A stretch of 64,000 bases of DNA from JABCPE02 sp963516475 (GCA_963516475.1 CAUQBR010000006.1:36029-100028), one strand, 5' to 3'. Shown: positions 35,732-46,085, counted from the stretch's first letter. The notes: generated by a model not told the origin, from the sequence alone. Translations and numbers: made by a program.

Positions 35732-38700
35732 TTATCTTATTTTAGTTATTTTTTCAATATTAACATTGTTTATGTTATCTTTCCCGTGGTCATAAATGCG
35801 GTATATGTTGTCTTTTGAAATGATTAATTTATCATTTTTGTTTATATCAAAATTTGGTCGTGAATACTTAACATTCATTGTATGTTGTCCTTTTTGCAAA
35901 ATAGCCCCAAAACCTTCTTTTTGGCGAGCTGTAAATGCAGTACTTTGGCTTAATTTATTTTCAATGATAATAGCATCTTGAATAACTCCTCTATCGTTTT
36001 TCAAAATTAAAACTATATCTGCTTTCATAAAGCCGTTAGTGGTTTCTAAAGGAAGTTCTGTAATAATTTGGTATTCAGAAAGATTTTTACCAGTTATCTT
36101 TTCAAATTTTTTCAATAAATTACTATTAGCCTTACTTAAGGCGTTAACAATCTTGCTATTTAAACTTCGCCCTAATTCTGTAACTTTTCCAAATTTTGCT
36201 AAATCTGAACTTCGGTCAATCCATTTTTGTGTTTTTTGTAGAGCACTTACGCCTACTGAGGACATATCTGTCAAATTTTCGGCTATATTTTCAAAATCAG
36301 TATGAGTCCAAGAATTTTTGTGTCCTACAAAAGCTTCTGATAAATTAGGTCTTTCGTTTATAAACTTCAAAAATTCTACATCATCACAGTCATCCAAAAA
36401 CTTTATCAAAGTGCTATTAGCGTCCTTATCTGAAAATTTAGCTACATATTGCTGTACCTCAGGGTTTAGTTTCGTGAATTTTTCAAATAGTTTTTTGTCC
36501 TTAAAAACATATTTGCTTCCTGCTTCTTTTAGGAGTTTCCAGCTTTTAGCATTTTCAAGGGTTTGCGCTCCTTTGAATGTGTTGTTAAAGAGGTTTATGT
36601 CATCTGTTGTCCAACCTAATTTTTTGAGTTGTTCTAAAGTATTTTCTACAGCTTCCCCTATCTTCTCTAAAGCATTTTTGTTACCAATAGGGATAGCTTC
36701 CCCATCGATATCGGCTATTCTTATTCCGTTTTCATCTACAGGCAGTTTTTCTATATCTGCTTGTTTCAGTTTATCGATGATGGAAATTTTCCCATTAGGT
36801 ATTCCGCAGTATAGGGTGTTTCCATCTATTTTGAACCTAAGCTCATATCGTTTGAAGTTCTTCCCTGCGGTATTGATTACATATTTAAAGGTTCTACGGG
36901 TTGTGTTAAAGGTTACTTTGACCGTTTTACCAGCTGCTTTCATGGTGTTGCTGATAGGGTCTAGGAGATCCATGAATTTATTGATTTTTCCTAGTTTCCC
37001 AGCCTTCACCATACCGAGTGGTATGGTTATCAGATCAAAGGTAGATTTTCCGTACTGCTGTGCAATCTTCGGAGAAGAACCTGTTGTATGGGCTTGTTTT
37101 ATATGCTCCCAGAGCATATCCCAGGCACATCCTACATAGGTATCAGAGTCGTTGTATTTATTACATTTTTCTATCCATTCATCAAATTTATCGATGAGTT
37201 CTTTTCTAAAATCTCCATCATATAAGAATTGCATTCCTTTATGTTGTAAAGAGGCAAGCTCAGGAATACTTTTTACAGTATCTACCAGTCCGTTCCATAG
37301 TCCTACCTTAAAGGCAAAAGTAAGATGCTCAGGAGTTACATTTTTTTCTGTTTTGATACCGCTCTTCTTTATGACTTCTTTAGCAATGATGTCACTAGGA
37401 GTAAACTGTGATATAGCTTTGTCTACTTCATACAGAATAGGGTTATATTCTTCCACGGTAGGATCGTAGAATTTAGGCGGTATTTCGAGATAGGAAATAA
37501 GATGAGCTAATCCATCAAATATTGCGCTCATTGGATTTAGTTTTCCTTTCCACCACGACAATACATCGAAAGGGATTTTTTTGAAAACCGCTCTGTTTTT
37601 GATGATGTTTTCTCTGTTTTCTACCCCTCCCCCTACTGCAAAATCTATGGTAAATTGATTTTCATCTACATAATTAGCCCATAGATAGATTTCTTTTTTA
37701 GAGGATTTTTCTAGATTATTAAATAAATCTTGTATTTCTTTTATTCGTTCTGGAGGAGTAGAGGAATCAGTGATAAAAATTCTTCCTTTTATTCCAGTTT
37801 TTCCACTTGTTACATTGAGAGATTTTATGATTTCTTGTAGTTTTTCTTTGGAAATTTTCCCAGAATAGTCTACTACCCCCCCTTCTGTATCATCATTAGT
37901 ATTTCCAATACAAACTGCATCTCCATAGTATGAGAATATCTTATTGTTAAAATCAATATGAGAGTCCTTGTTAAAATTGGCTTGTAAGTCTTTAAATTTA
38001 ACTTTATATAATTTACCACAACCAACAGAATAATCTATAACAATTACATATTCAGGATTATTTACAATAGATATTTTTAATGTGTCATTTCCATTGATAT
38101 AATCTCTTTGTGTAGAAATATAACTATACTGCTGACCATTTTTTTCAATGGAACAAATTCCTCCGTTGTTTTTACAGGAACTATTATTTCCATGAATAGT
38201 ACTTCCGTGATATTCAAAAGGAATCCAGTCAGGAGTTAGCCTAACATCATTAAACTCTCCCTCTTCTTGTTTTTGGAAAGCATAAATTTTTATTTTAGGG
38301 TCGTTAATTTGTTTCCAGTCGAAGTGTGATAGTTCAGCGGCGCCGGCGTAATCCATCAGGAGGTTAGTTGAAGCCCGAGGTGTTTTAATGAGTTTATTAC
38401 TCCAAGGGTGCTCTAGTCTGAAGACACCATGTCCGAGTTCATGAGCAGGCGTATTTTTATCCTTGGATTTGTAAGCATATCCATACTGTCCTCCCAGCGG
38501 CATGAACCCTTTTTGCCCAGTAGAAGAAGCTTTTTCAGTAATGAATAGTACATATTCATTAATTTTTGCAGGATAAAGAGTATTGATGCTCTGCTGCATT
38601 TTGCTGTAGTGCGACAGGGGATTATCATCAGGAGTTTCAATATCTTTAGTTGTGACAGCCGATATATCCAGTACAGGCTGTTTTTTTATGTCGAAGTTGA

Positions 38701-41080
38701 TACCTGCTCTGCTGTAGGTATTATGGATATTTTTTGCTATTGTATCAAGTTCAGCCTCAGAAGCCTTATCAAGAGGCACGAGGGATAGATTGACATTTTT
38801 TGGCTCTAGATGCACAAGTCTAAAAGAACCGATGATTTTTTGTTTCGCCTCTTTTAGTTCTTTTTGTTTCTTATCTACTTTGTTTGTTTTCTGCTGATTT
38901 TCACTAGGGAGCAGCACCGCCATGATTTCTTCTTCTCCATAGCTGAAAACACCCTTAAGTTCGAGCTTGTATTCTCTTTGGTTTCCAGTATTAGAGACTA
39001 ATTCAGCGTTGATGAGTTTTCCGCTTCCTAGGACTTTAAACTCTATTTTTGCCTCTTTTAGTTTCGGGTCCTCTATGATGATTCTTGCTCCGATGAACTC
39101 CTTCTGTCCTTTTACTACCGCCTTGTAAGGAATGACGATGTTTCTTCCTTTGGTATCTTTTACCTGCGGATATCTATCGAAAGGAATTTTTGTGATATCA
39201 GGTGTATCAAAATAGAAATGGGAGTTCTCCATTGAGATCCATTTTATGGCAACCCCATTAGCGGAGTATTGTGTAATCTCAGAGATATTTCCTGAAGCAG
39301 AAGTTTTTACCCCTTCAGTATTGTCAGCATTAGATTTTCCAGATTGAGCGATTTTTTCACCTTCAGTGACCGTTCCCTGCTCATCTACCTGCCAGATTTT
39401 TCCACTGCTGTCAGTGATGGTGTAGTCTCTTCCTGCAGGGAGTTCCTGCACAGGACCTTTATTTTCTCCATTGGAGTCTATACCTACTATTCTCAGCACT
39501 CCAGGAGCAGGAGTCATCACTAATGTAATTTTCTCTATTTCATAGTTTATTTTTATATCTTTTATTCCTTTGTCTCCAAAGATTTCTCCCAGTCCGGCAG
39601 AAGCATAGTGTACGGCAGACTCATTGGCATCATACGCTGTTTCTACTGTACCATTGATGAGTTGTTTGTCGGAGTTGAGCTGGATATTATTAAATTTTAC
39701 TTTGATTTTGGTATCAGCAAGATAAGGTACCTGAATAAAGCCTTCACCAGTGTAGTTTCCAGCGGTTCCTTGCGCCGTGATTACAGTCACGGGGAAGTCT
39801 CCCGCGGTGAAGACCTCATTAGGCGTGAGTTGTCTGTCGTAAGGTTTTTTGTTTGCTAAATCCACATGGGGCATTACCCCGCACTGTGCTGAGTTTTTGT
39901 TTTGGTTAGAGAAGTTGGTGGTAAAATACTGCACACCACTGTAGGCAAAGGCATCCGCTTGAGATAAATCATTAGGATCAAAACTTTTGTTTTCCCCGCA
40001 GACCGCCCCTACGCGGTATTCATATTCTGTATTGTTTTCAAGTCCAGAGAGAATGGCAGAAGCCTGATAGGAAGTTTCAGAGAGCCAAGGGGATGAAGAG
40101 CCCTTTTTTCTGTATTCTACACGGAAGAGTTTAGAGGAAGCCCCTTGTAGCATCCATTGTATTTCTGCTCTTCCCCTTGCGGTAGTTTTTGCCATCAGGA
40201 AAGCAGGAACGGGACAGTTTTCTACATAATCAAAGAAGAATATTTCAGAGAGCCCGTTGTTTTTATAAACCCCGCCTTCTTGTATTGGGCTGTGGTTATA
40301 CTGAGGGGTTCCCGATACGGCTTGTACCTGCCAAGCGTATCTTCTTCCTGGTATGAGCTGAGTTTTGTCTACTCCGTAGTAAAGAGAAGGGGCAAAGCTT
40401 TCTTCTTTCCATAGTACTCTGGCAGCGAGGAAAGCAGACACAGGGTCTCTTTGTTTGTCCCAAATTTCTTTTAGAGTAAAGATGTATTTAGTATTAGGAG
40501 CGACCTGCCTTGGAGACCAGTTAAAAACGACGCCTTGGAACTCTGCTTTTTTTGTTACTTTTTCTCCTTTTTGGGGGAGGTTAAGGAAAGGTGGCTCGTA
40601 GAGTACCTGATAAACGGAGGCACAAGATTTTTGCGAGAGGTTGTTTTTAGTGTAGAAGTCGTAAGCTTGAAAGCAGTATTGGTAAAGTCCATCAGGGAGT
40701 GCTTTTGCATAATTAGCGGGACTGATACCAGAGAGGTTTTCGAGCTTAAATAGTGGTTTTAGGTCTAAATTGGACAGCGAAATGGGACTTCCAGGATGCA
40801 GCATGAAAGGGTCAAGACCATTTACGAAGGGAGCGGAAACGGCAATGACTCTTCCGCCGCTTTCTAGGGAGAACTTGATGCCGGTTTTATGAGGCGGCTC
40901 CAAGAGGTCAGTCATGAGGACTTGGAGCTGTAGTTTAGGCTCAGAGTTTAGCGCATAGTCAGAGAGCCTGACATTATAGGGTGGGAAGACTACAGGAACC
41001 AAACGAACAGGATACTGCTGGGCGGAAACAGAACCAAAAATACCATTGATTACAAATAGAAAATTTAAAAAGTATTTCAT
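35732..41080 (-). CDS. Giant polymorphic-toxin-like protein with C-terminal nuclease motif
   Basis: The start is set at ATG 41080. It gives a signal peptide (FLNFLFVINGIFGSVSAQ) and lies after a -7 element at 41134-41141, whereas the longer frame from 41155 starts upstream of that element. The product has 1782 residues. The N-terminal 400 residues are beta-rich with FnIII-like strands. A zinc-peptidase-like motif, HELGHGVFRLEH, lies near residue 885. The last about 150 residues contain ETTNGFMKADIVLIL and IIIENKLSQS. This gives an E-D-E-x-K pattern (E1679, D1688, E1707, K1709), as in PD-(D/E)XK nucleases. No T9SS domain is visible. Immunity-like genes follow directly. Confidence 0.82.
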   Translation of the reverse strand: MKYFLNFLFVINGIFGSVSAQQYPVRLVPVVFPPYNVRLSDYALNSEPKLQLQVLMTDLLEPPHKTGIKFSLESGGRVIAVSAPFVNGLDPFMLHPGSPISLSNLDLKPLFKLENLSGISPANYAKALPDGLYQYCFQAYDFYTKNNLSQKSCASVYQVLYEPPFLNLPQKGEKVTKKAEFQGVVFNWSPRQVAPNTKYIFTLKEIWDKQRDPVSAFLAARVLWKEESFAPSLYYGVDKTQLIPGRRYAWQVQAVSGTPQYNHSPIQEGGVYKNNGLSEIFFFDYVENCPVPAFLMAKTTARGRAEIQWMLQGASSKLFRVEYRKKGSSSPWLSETSYQASAILSGLENNTEYEYRVGAVCGENKSFDPNDLSQADAFAYSGVQYFTTNFSNQNKNSAQCGVMPHVDLANKKPYDRQLTPNEVFTAGDFPVTVITAQGTAGNYTGEGFIQVPYLADTKIKVKFNNIQLNSDKQLINGTVETAYDANESAVHYASAGLGEIFGDKGIKDIKINYEIEKITLVMTPAPGVLRIVGIDSNGENKGPVQELPAGRDYTITDSSGKIWQVDEQGTVTEGEKIAQSGKSNADNTEGVKTSASGNISEITQYSANGVAIKWISMENSHFYFDTPDITKIPFDRYPQVKDTKGRNIVIPYKAVVKGQKEFIGARIIIEDPKLKEAKIEFKVLGSGKLINAELVSNTGNQREYKLELKGVFSYGEEEIMAVLLPSENQQKTNKVDKKQKELKEAKQKIIGSFRLVHLEPKNVNLSLVPLDKASEAELDTIAKNIHNTYSRAGINFDIKKQPVLDISAVTTKDIETPDDNPLSHYSKMQQSINTLYPAKINEYVLFITEKASSTGQKGFMPLGGQYGYAYKSKDKNTPAHELGHGVFRLEHPWSNKLIKTPRASTNLLMDYAGAAELSHFDWKQINDPKIKIYAFQKQEEGEFNDVRLTPDWIPFEYHGSTIHGNNSSCKNNGGICSIEKNGQQYSYISTQRDYINGNDTLKISIVNNPEYVIVIDYSVGCGKLYKVKFKDLQANFNKDSHIDFNNKIFSYYGDAVCIGNTNDDTEGGVVDYSGKISKEKLQEIIKSLNVTSGKTGIKGRIFITDSSTPPERIKEIQDLFNNLEKSSKKEIYLWANYVDENQFTIDFAVGGGVENRENIIKNRAVFKKIPFDVLSWWKGKLNPMSAIFDGLAHLISYLEIPPKFYDPTVEEYNPILYEVDKAISQFTPSDIIAKEVIKKSGIKTEKNVTPEHLTFAFKVGLWNGLVDTVKSIPELASLQHKGMQFLYDGDFRKELIDKFDEWIEKCNKYNDSDTYVGCAWDMLWEHIKQAHTTGSSPKIAQQYGKSTFDLITIPLGMVKAGKLGKINKFMDLLDPISNTMKAAGKTVKVTFNTTRRTFKYVINTAGKNFKRYELRFKIDGNTLYCGIPNGKISIIDKLKQADIEKLPVDENGIRIADIDGEAIPIGNKNALEKIGEAVENTLEQLKKLGWTTDDINLFNNTFKGAQTLENAKSWKLLKEAGSKYVFKDKKLFEKFTKLNPEVQQYVAKFSDKDANSTLIKFLDDCDDVEFLKFINERPNLSEAFVGHKNSWTHTDFENIAENLTDMSSVGVSALQKTQKWIDRSSDLAKFGKVTELGRSLNSKIVNALSKANSNLLKKFEKITGKNLSEYQIITELPLETTNGFMKADIVLILKNDRGVIQDAIIIENKLSQSTAFTARQKEGFGAILQKGQHTMNVKYSRPNFDINKNDKLIISKDNIYRIYDHGKDNINNVNIEKITKIR

Positions 41081-41133
41081 AAAATACCCTCTTCTTATGG
41101 TTTTAGTTTTATTTCCTCTATTGTTATTCTTTT

Positions 41134-41141
41134 CAAAAATA
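41134..41141 (-). promoter_or_regulatory. -7 promoter element for the toxin gene
   Basis: The minus strand reads TATTTTTG, matching TAnnTTTG. It gives a leader of about 50 nt to the ATG at 41080. Confidence 0.45.
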
Positions 41142-41184
41142 TCGTTTTGTTTCATTTCGTAGTATTGTTTTATAAACCTTATAT

Positions 41185-41208
41185 CCCATTAGGCATCCGC
41201 CTAATGGG
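41185..41208. repeat. Perfect hairpin between the two giant genes
   Basis: CCCATTAGGC and GCCTAATGGG pair perfectly with a 4-nt loop. It sits 10 bases after the stop of the 1552-residue gene and has no T-run in that direction, so it may be an intrinsic stop without a T-tract or an RNA-processing site. Confidence 0.6.
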
Positions 41209-41217
41209 GGTAATAGA

Positions 41218-44200
41218 TTATTTAAGCTCATATTCGATTATTTTCTCTGCTCCTGAAGTCTGTCCAGGTAAAATATATTTTATTTTTGCCCTGTATTTTT
41301 GTTTAGGAATTACTCCAAAATCAGATTCTAAGAGTTGATTTATTTTTACAGGTCTTGCTTCTGCAGAAGTGTCAATATATTTATTGGCAGCTTTAGAAAC
41401 TAACTCATACCAGTCAATTTTATAATATCTGAACAGGTCATACTGATATGGGAAGGTGTGTTTTAATAGAGCATTTCCTTCACTAGAATTTAAGAAAGTA
41501 ATGTATGAATTAAATATAGGCATTGCTTTTACAGGAGGAATTCCTGCAAAATCTTTATCATCTTCTGCCCTGCTTAGTACAAGCTGGTCTAATGGATAAT
41601 CATCATAAAACAGCATTTTGAACTTTTGCGCAAAAGAATCATCCATTAAAGCAGCAACTTCGATAAGAGGTTTTCCATCTGTATATTTTGTTCCTTGAAG
41701 CTCTACAATATCGAAATACTCGTCAGCATTCATGTTGTTTTGAAGAAATACCAAATCGGAACTAATTCTACCCCACATAGATCTAAATTTCAAAGATTTA
41801 AGTTTATCTAAGAATGTATAATGTCTACTTGTTCTAAAAGTGAAAGAAAGTCTTTCTATTTCTCCATTTTTAGATAGATTTTGTGCCTTTTTGGTTTCAG
41901 TGGTTACAGAAACAGCCGATTCTTCTTCACTTTCTTCCGTTTTTCTAGTTTCTATTAAAGTTTCATTATTAGTTGTTCCTCCTTTTGTGTTTTTGGCAAT
42001 AAGAGCAAAAGTATAATCTTTTTCTTTATCTAGCTTAGGAATACTGAAATGAATAGTATTAGCATTATTGTCGTAAGAAAAATCATTTTCAATAGGTTTC
42101 TCCGCTGCAAACTTGCTGATGGTTTTCCAGCTAGGATCATCAAATAAATAATCTTGTCCTCTCTTAAGTTTAATATATCCTTTGTTTGATTCCTTTGTGT
42201 AGAAATTATGTTGTTCTACCACAGGGTAGCCATATTGAATGTTTGAAAGTGGAATGCTGCTAGGAGCAGTTCCTGTTGTGAAAACTCTTTCTTCAGTTTC
42301 TGTAGCTTTTTTTCCATCAAGCATGATCGTTTCATAGATACCTCCTTTTTTCTCCATGAAACTTACCTGTGCTATAGCTTTGAGGGTTTTATTAGGAGGA
42401 AGAATATCTGTAGATATAAAATTAGCCCCATCTTTAGAAGAAGTATATTCTATATTTCCGATGATTTCTTTACCAGATTCATCTACAATGGTCATTTTTT
42501 CCAAGATAATCTTGTAAGTGTGGTCTCCATCATCTTCAGGAATTACGATAGGCTCATTTACCTTCATAGCAAAAGTTGCCTGCGGTATAGCAAAAACATC
42601 AATATTCTTATCATTATTTCTTGGTGTAAGGTCTGTGATGATTTTCATACCACCAAGAACTGAAGCTTTTTCAAGTTTACATTCTTCTCCAAACTCAAGT
42701 TTAAAGCGGAATCTACCTTTAATGAGACCTCCAAGTAAATTATAGTAGCCTCCCAAATAACCTCTTACCCAGAAAGGGTTAGGTCCTCTAGCCTGAAGAA
42801 GGGCAGCTACCCCAGCTTTTATAATTGGAATTTTCTTTTTGATAAACCAGAGTTTTATTTTAATACCCAATTCTCCTTGTAGATAGGCATAAGCTTGTCC
42901 ATTTGCATACCAGCCATCAATACCGATATGACTTCCGCCTCGGTTGGAGCATTGTGCATCTCCATAGTTTTTGAGCATGATATCAGCACCTAGCCCTGCC
43001 TGAAACCTAGCATAAAGTATCAGGGCAGTCATATCTCCTGTATCAAAATTTAAATGGGCTCCAAAAGCAAAACCTTTCCCTTCTCCAAGAGCATTGAGGT
43101 TTTTCATGTAGTCAGCTTCATTCAAGCTTATTCCTAATATATTAGCTACTTCTGCAGGAGGCGGAGGGCTTCCAGGGATACGGTTTCCTACCATGAAATA
43201 ACTCTTTGCTTCTAGATAGAATTTTCCAAATCCTACTTTAAGCCCGATCATATCGGTAGGGTTTCCGATGTGTAGATACCATTCTGTTGGAGCTATATGA
43301 AGCACAGCCCAGCCTGCTTTTCCATTGGGACCAACTCCTCTGATAACTCCTCCGGCACCATTGATATTGACATCTAAATTTGCATGAAAAATATTATTAT
43401 TAAAATCATAATTCATGGCTAGTTTTCCATAGATGGTAGAAGGAACACTAGCAGATAATGGATATTGCTCTTCTACATCACTGATATCTAAAACAGCTTT
43501 TAGCTTATGATCTTTAAGGGATTGTAGGAATGAAGATTGGTTAACCATTCCTTTAAAGTTCTCTTGCAGTTTTGCAAAAGGTTGTGGAGCCAGCGCAGTA
43601 ATATTGCTCATAATTACAGCTTCTCCTATAAAGCCGATTTGTGATAATCCCCCGTTCTTATTAGTAGAAACATTAAATCCAGCCATGAAAGAAGCTACAC
43701 TATTGTTCTGAACTGCTCCATAAACGCCAGCTCTTAGTGCAAGCCCTACATTTTCATCAGGTTTTAGTACAATCGCCATATTTTCATAACCAGGCAGTAT
43801 TGTTTTCTCTTTATCAGGGATCATTCTATAGAAAGCACCTCCTGTGAAACCTGTAATTTTTATTCCCCCCATAATAGGAACATTCAGGTTGTCCACCTTC
43901 CCTTCAAATCCCCAGTATCTGAATGTACTATAACCAAAGGCGGCATTTACAGATATTTTAGCTCCTTGTAAAGCTGCAATTTCTGCTTCTAATGAAGCAT
44001 TGAATCCATTTCCATATAATGGATCTTTCTTCATAAGATGTAAATATCCGTTTAATTTTGCTACTCCTACATCGACATTTCTTAAGGAAAGTTTAGATAG
44101 CGTGAATCCATTATATTCCCACTTTTGTCGGTGATCACTACTAGTAATTGCTCCATGTATGATGAGACCGCCTGAAGCAGAGAATTTGTTTTCTTGTAGA

Positions 44201-45876
44201 CCTACATGGATTTCAAAGCCTAAATCAGCTCGGTTAGCATCTGCAGAAATCACGATATTCCCAATGCTCACAGGAAAACCAGCAAGTCTTTGTTCTCCCT
44301 CTACCCCAAAACTTTTTGCAGTAAGAAAAGGGGTTTTAGTTTGTAGAACTAATCCTTCAAACTTAATTCCTTTAAAATGGGCATCTTTTTTTGTATCTTG
44401 ATCATTAGGAGATGTATTAGCAGCTACAGTAAGTTCTCCATTCAAAATAGCTCTGGGAAGAAATTCCTGATTAACAACTCTAAGTTCTACAGCAGATCCT
44501 TTTGCAATGGTAGCTTTTGCACTCCAGATATTGAAATCAATATCATCGACTGTATTTACAGATATTAGATATTCTTCCTCTGTAATTTGTCCTGTATATC
44601 CTAGATATTGAGGGATTTTTGAATTTTCATCTGTTACTTTTTTCTGAATAGGAAGCTGAATTTTTCCACTTAGATTAGCTCCTACGATTTTAGAAGCAGC
44701 AAGATCAACTCCTATTTTGTCTAGAGAATATCTCCATGCATTTTCTTTGCTGGTAATGCCTTTTTCAAGCGGGAAGAGATTTTCAGCTGAAAATCTTCCT
44801 GACACGCCATAATTATCAATAATTAAATTTTGTGCTGCTAATTTGACTCTAGAATTTATTTTATCCGAAGTTTTTATTTCTTGAGGAAGTCCTACCTCTA
44901 AAGCTTTTAGATAAAGCCCACGCCATGATTCTGCACCAGCAATAAGGTATCCATGTGCAGCATAATATTGAGGGAAAATGACATCAGGATCATTTCGTAG
45001 ATCACTAAGGTCGAGAATAGCTTCACTTGCATAAAAAGTAAAATATCCTTTGTCTCTATGCTGAGTCTGCGAAGTAATGGCAAAAGGAGTGATGGAAACT
45101 TTAACAAGTAAGTCGTTCCAATCACTAGCTTTTATAGCAAAATCTCCCCTTACTCGGTTAGGTAGAGGGAGAAGATTTCCATTTTGTTCAACAGGGCTGA
45201 GTATGTCTCTTGAAATTTGGACATTTCCTTTTAGAGCCAACTCTTTTATACCATCACAATCAATTATCACATAAGTATTATCATTAATACTTTCTCCACT
45301 CTCCTTGTTTATATGCCCTCCTTCTAAGGTTAAGAGCCATTTATTTTTATTAAAAGGAATATGTATGTCTCCCAACAGCGAAAGCTTAGCATCTCCTATA
45401 ATTTTACCATTGTAAGAAAGTTTGATATTTTCTGCTCCAAAATATAATTTTTGTCGTCCTCCATCTATTCCCTTTTGAGGAGTAATTACTCTGGCATATA
45501 CATTGATAAGAGCATATTCAGGTGTGAATTTTGCCTTGGTAACTACTATGGAATATTCTACATTCCCTTTATTCTCACGAAGCCCGATAGGAAGAGTGGT
45601 AAGTTCATTAGGATTAATAGAATAAGCATAATTTCCACTTTGATCTAATTCTTCAAAAGCCCCTATAGCCTTTTCTCTTTCTTTATCTTCAGAAGGAAGT
45701 TTATATTTATTCCCTTTTCCTAAATATTCCTGAAAAAAATCCTCTTTAGAAGACGGATGATATTTTATATAGTCTGAGGAATTCTTTAGGAGGGTAGAAT
45801 CCTTAAAAATATTATTTGAATAAAAAAATTGAAAAAATAAAAAACAAAGTATTGAGAATATAGATTTTTTCCTCAT
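41218..45876 (-). CDS. Very large secreted protein of unknown function, upstream of the toxin gene
   Basis: The start is set at ATG 45876 (MRKKSIFSILCFLFFQFFYSNN), which gives a signal peptide and 1552 residues. A longer frame to 45912 adds twelve residues before it. The body is glycine- and strand-rich (NLSGKIQLPIQKK, GFNASLEAEIAALQGAKIS, GIKITGFTGGAFY), like a repetitive beta structure, perhaps a barrel or beta-helix. A later part (KDYTFALIAKNTKGG) is FnIII-like. The C-terminal 200 residues are more charged. I do not recognise the family. Gene order, size and direction suggest a role with the toxin-like protein, for example as carrier or surface scaffold. Confidence 0.72.
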   Translation of the reverse strand: MRKKSIFSILCFLFFQFFYSNNIFKDSTLLKNSSDYIKYHPSSKEDFFQEYLGKGNKYKLPSEDKEREKAIGAFEELDQSGNYAYSINPNELTTLPIGLRENKGNVEYSIVVTKAKFTPEYALINVYARVITPQKGIDGGRQKLYFGAENIKLSYNGKIIGDAKLSLLGDIHIPFNKNKWLLTLEGGHINKESGESINDNTYVIIDCDGIKELALKGNVQISRDILSPVEQNGNLLPLPNRVRGDFAIKASDWNDLLVKVSITPFAITSQTQHRDKGYFTFYASEAILDLSDLRNDPDVIFPQYYAAHGYLIAGAESWRGLYLKALEVGLPQEIKTSDKINSRVKLAAQNLIIDNYGVSGRFSAENLFPLEKGITSKENAWRYSLDKIGVDLAASKIVGANLSGKIQLPIQKKVTDENSKIPQYLGYTGQITEEEYLISVNTVDDIDFNIWSAKATIAKGSAVELRVVNQEFLPRAILNGELTVAANTSPNDQDTKKDAHFKGIKFEGLVLQTKTPFLTAKSFGVEGEQRLAGFPVSIGNIVISADANRADLGFEIHVGLQENKFSASGGLIIHGAITSSDHRQKWEYNGFTLSKLSLRNVDVGVAKLNGYLHLMKKDPLYGNGFNASLEAEIAALQGAKISVNAAFGYSTFRYWGFEGKVDNLNVPIMGGIKITGFTGGAFYRMIPDKEKTILPGYENMAIVLKPDENVGLALRAGVYGAVQNNSVASFMAGFNVSTNKNGGLSQIGFIGEAVIMSNITALAPQPFAKLQENFKGMVNQSSFLQSLKDHKLKAVLDISDVEEQYPLSASVPSTIYGKLAMNYDFNNNIFHANLDVNINGAGGVIRGVGPNGKAGWAVLHIAPTEWYLHIGNPTDMIGLKVGFGKFYLEAKSYFMVGNRIPGSPPPPAEVANILGISLNEADYMKNLNALGEGKGFAFGAHLNFDTGDMTALILYARFQAGLGADIMLKNYGDAQCSNRGGSHIGIDGWYANGQAYAYLQGELGIKIKLWFIKKKIPIIKAGVAALLQARGPNPFWVRGYLGGYYNLLGGLIKGRFRFKLEFGEECKLEKASVLGGMKIITDLTPRNNDKNIDVFAIPQATFAMKVNEPIVIPEDDGDHTYKIILEKMTIVDESGKEIIGNIEYTSSKDGANFISTDILPPNKTLKAIAQVSFMEKKGGIYETIMLDGKKATETEERVFTTGTAPSSIPLSNIQYGYPVVEQHNFYTKESNKGYIKLKRGQDYLFDDPSWKTISKFAAEKPIENDFSYDNNANTIHFSIPKLDKEKDYTFALIAKNTKGGTTNNETLIETRKTEESEEESAVSVTTETKKAQNLSKNGEIERLSFTFRTSRHYTFLDKLKSLKFRSMWGRISSDLVFLQNNMNADEYFDIVELQGTKYTDGKPLIEVAALMDDSFAQKFKMLFYDDYPLDQLVLSRAEDDKDFAGIPPVKAMPIFNSYITFLNSSEGNALLKHTFPYQYDLFRYYKIDWYELVSKAANKYIDTSAEARPVKINQLLESDFGVIPKQKYRAKIKYILPGQTSGAEKIIEYELK

Positions 45877-46077
45877 ATAAAAACACATTTGCAACAAATG
45901 TAATGATATCATATTGTTGTAGAATTATCTTTATACATGATTTTTGTCATGTTTTGCTTTTACGAATATTTTCATCTATAAAATGTTGATATACAGGCTG
46001 TGTAGTTGTGAAATATCATTGAGGTATAAAATGAATATTATAAATTAAAATAATAATAAAGATATATATTTATTTTA

Positions 46078-46085
46078 TATATTTG
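46078..46085 (+). promoter_or_regulatory. -7 promoter element for parA
   Basis: TATATTTG, an exact TAnnTTTG match, lies 23 bases before the parA ATG at 46109. Confidence 0.6.

Noticed and set aside
36318..37139. Plus-strand open frame of 273 codons
   Set aside because: It lies wholly opposite the toxin gene, with serine- and phenylalanine-rich composition typical of an antisense shadow and no domain.
41081..41155. Longer N-terminus of the giant toxin-like protein
   Set aside because: It would start upstream of the promoter element and bury the signal peptide behind 25 polar residues.
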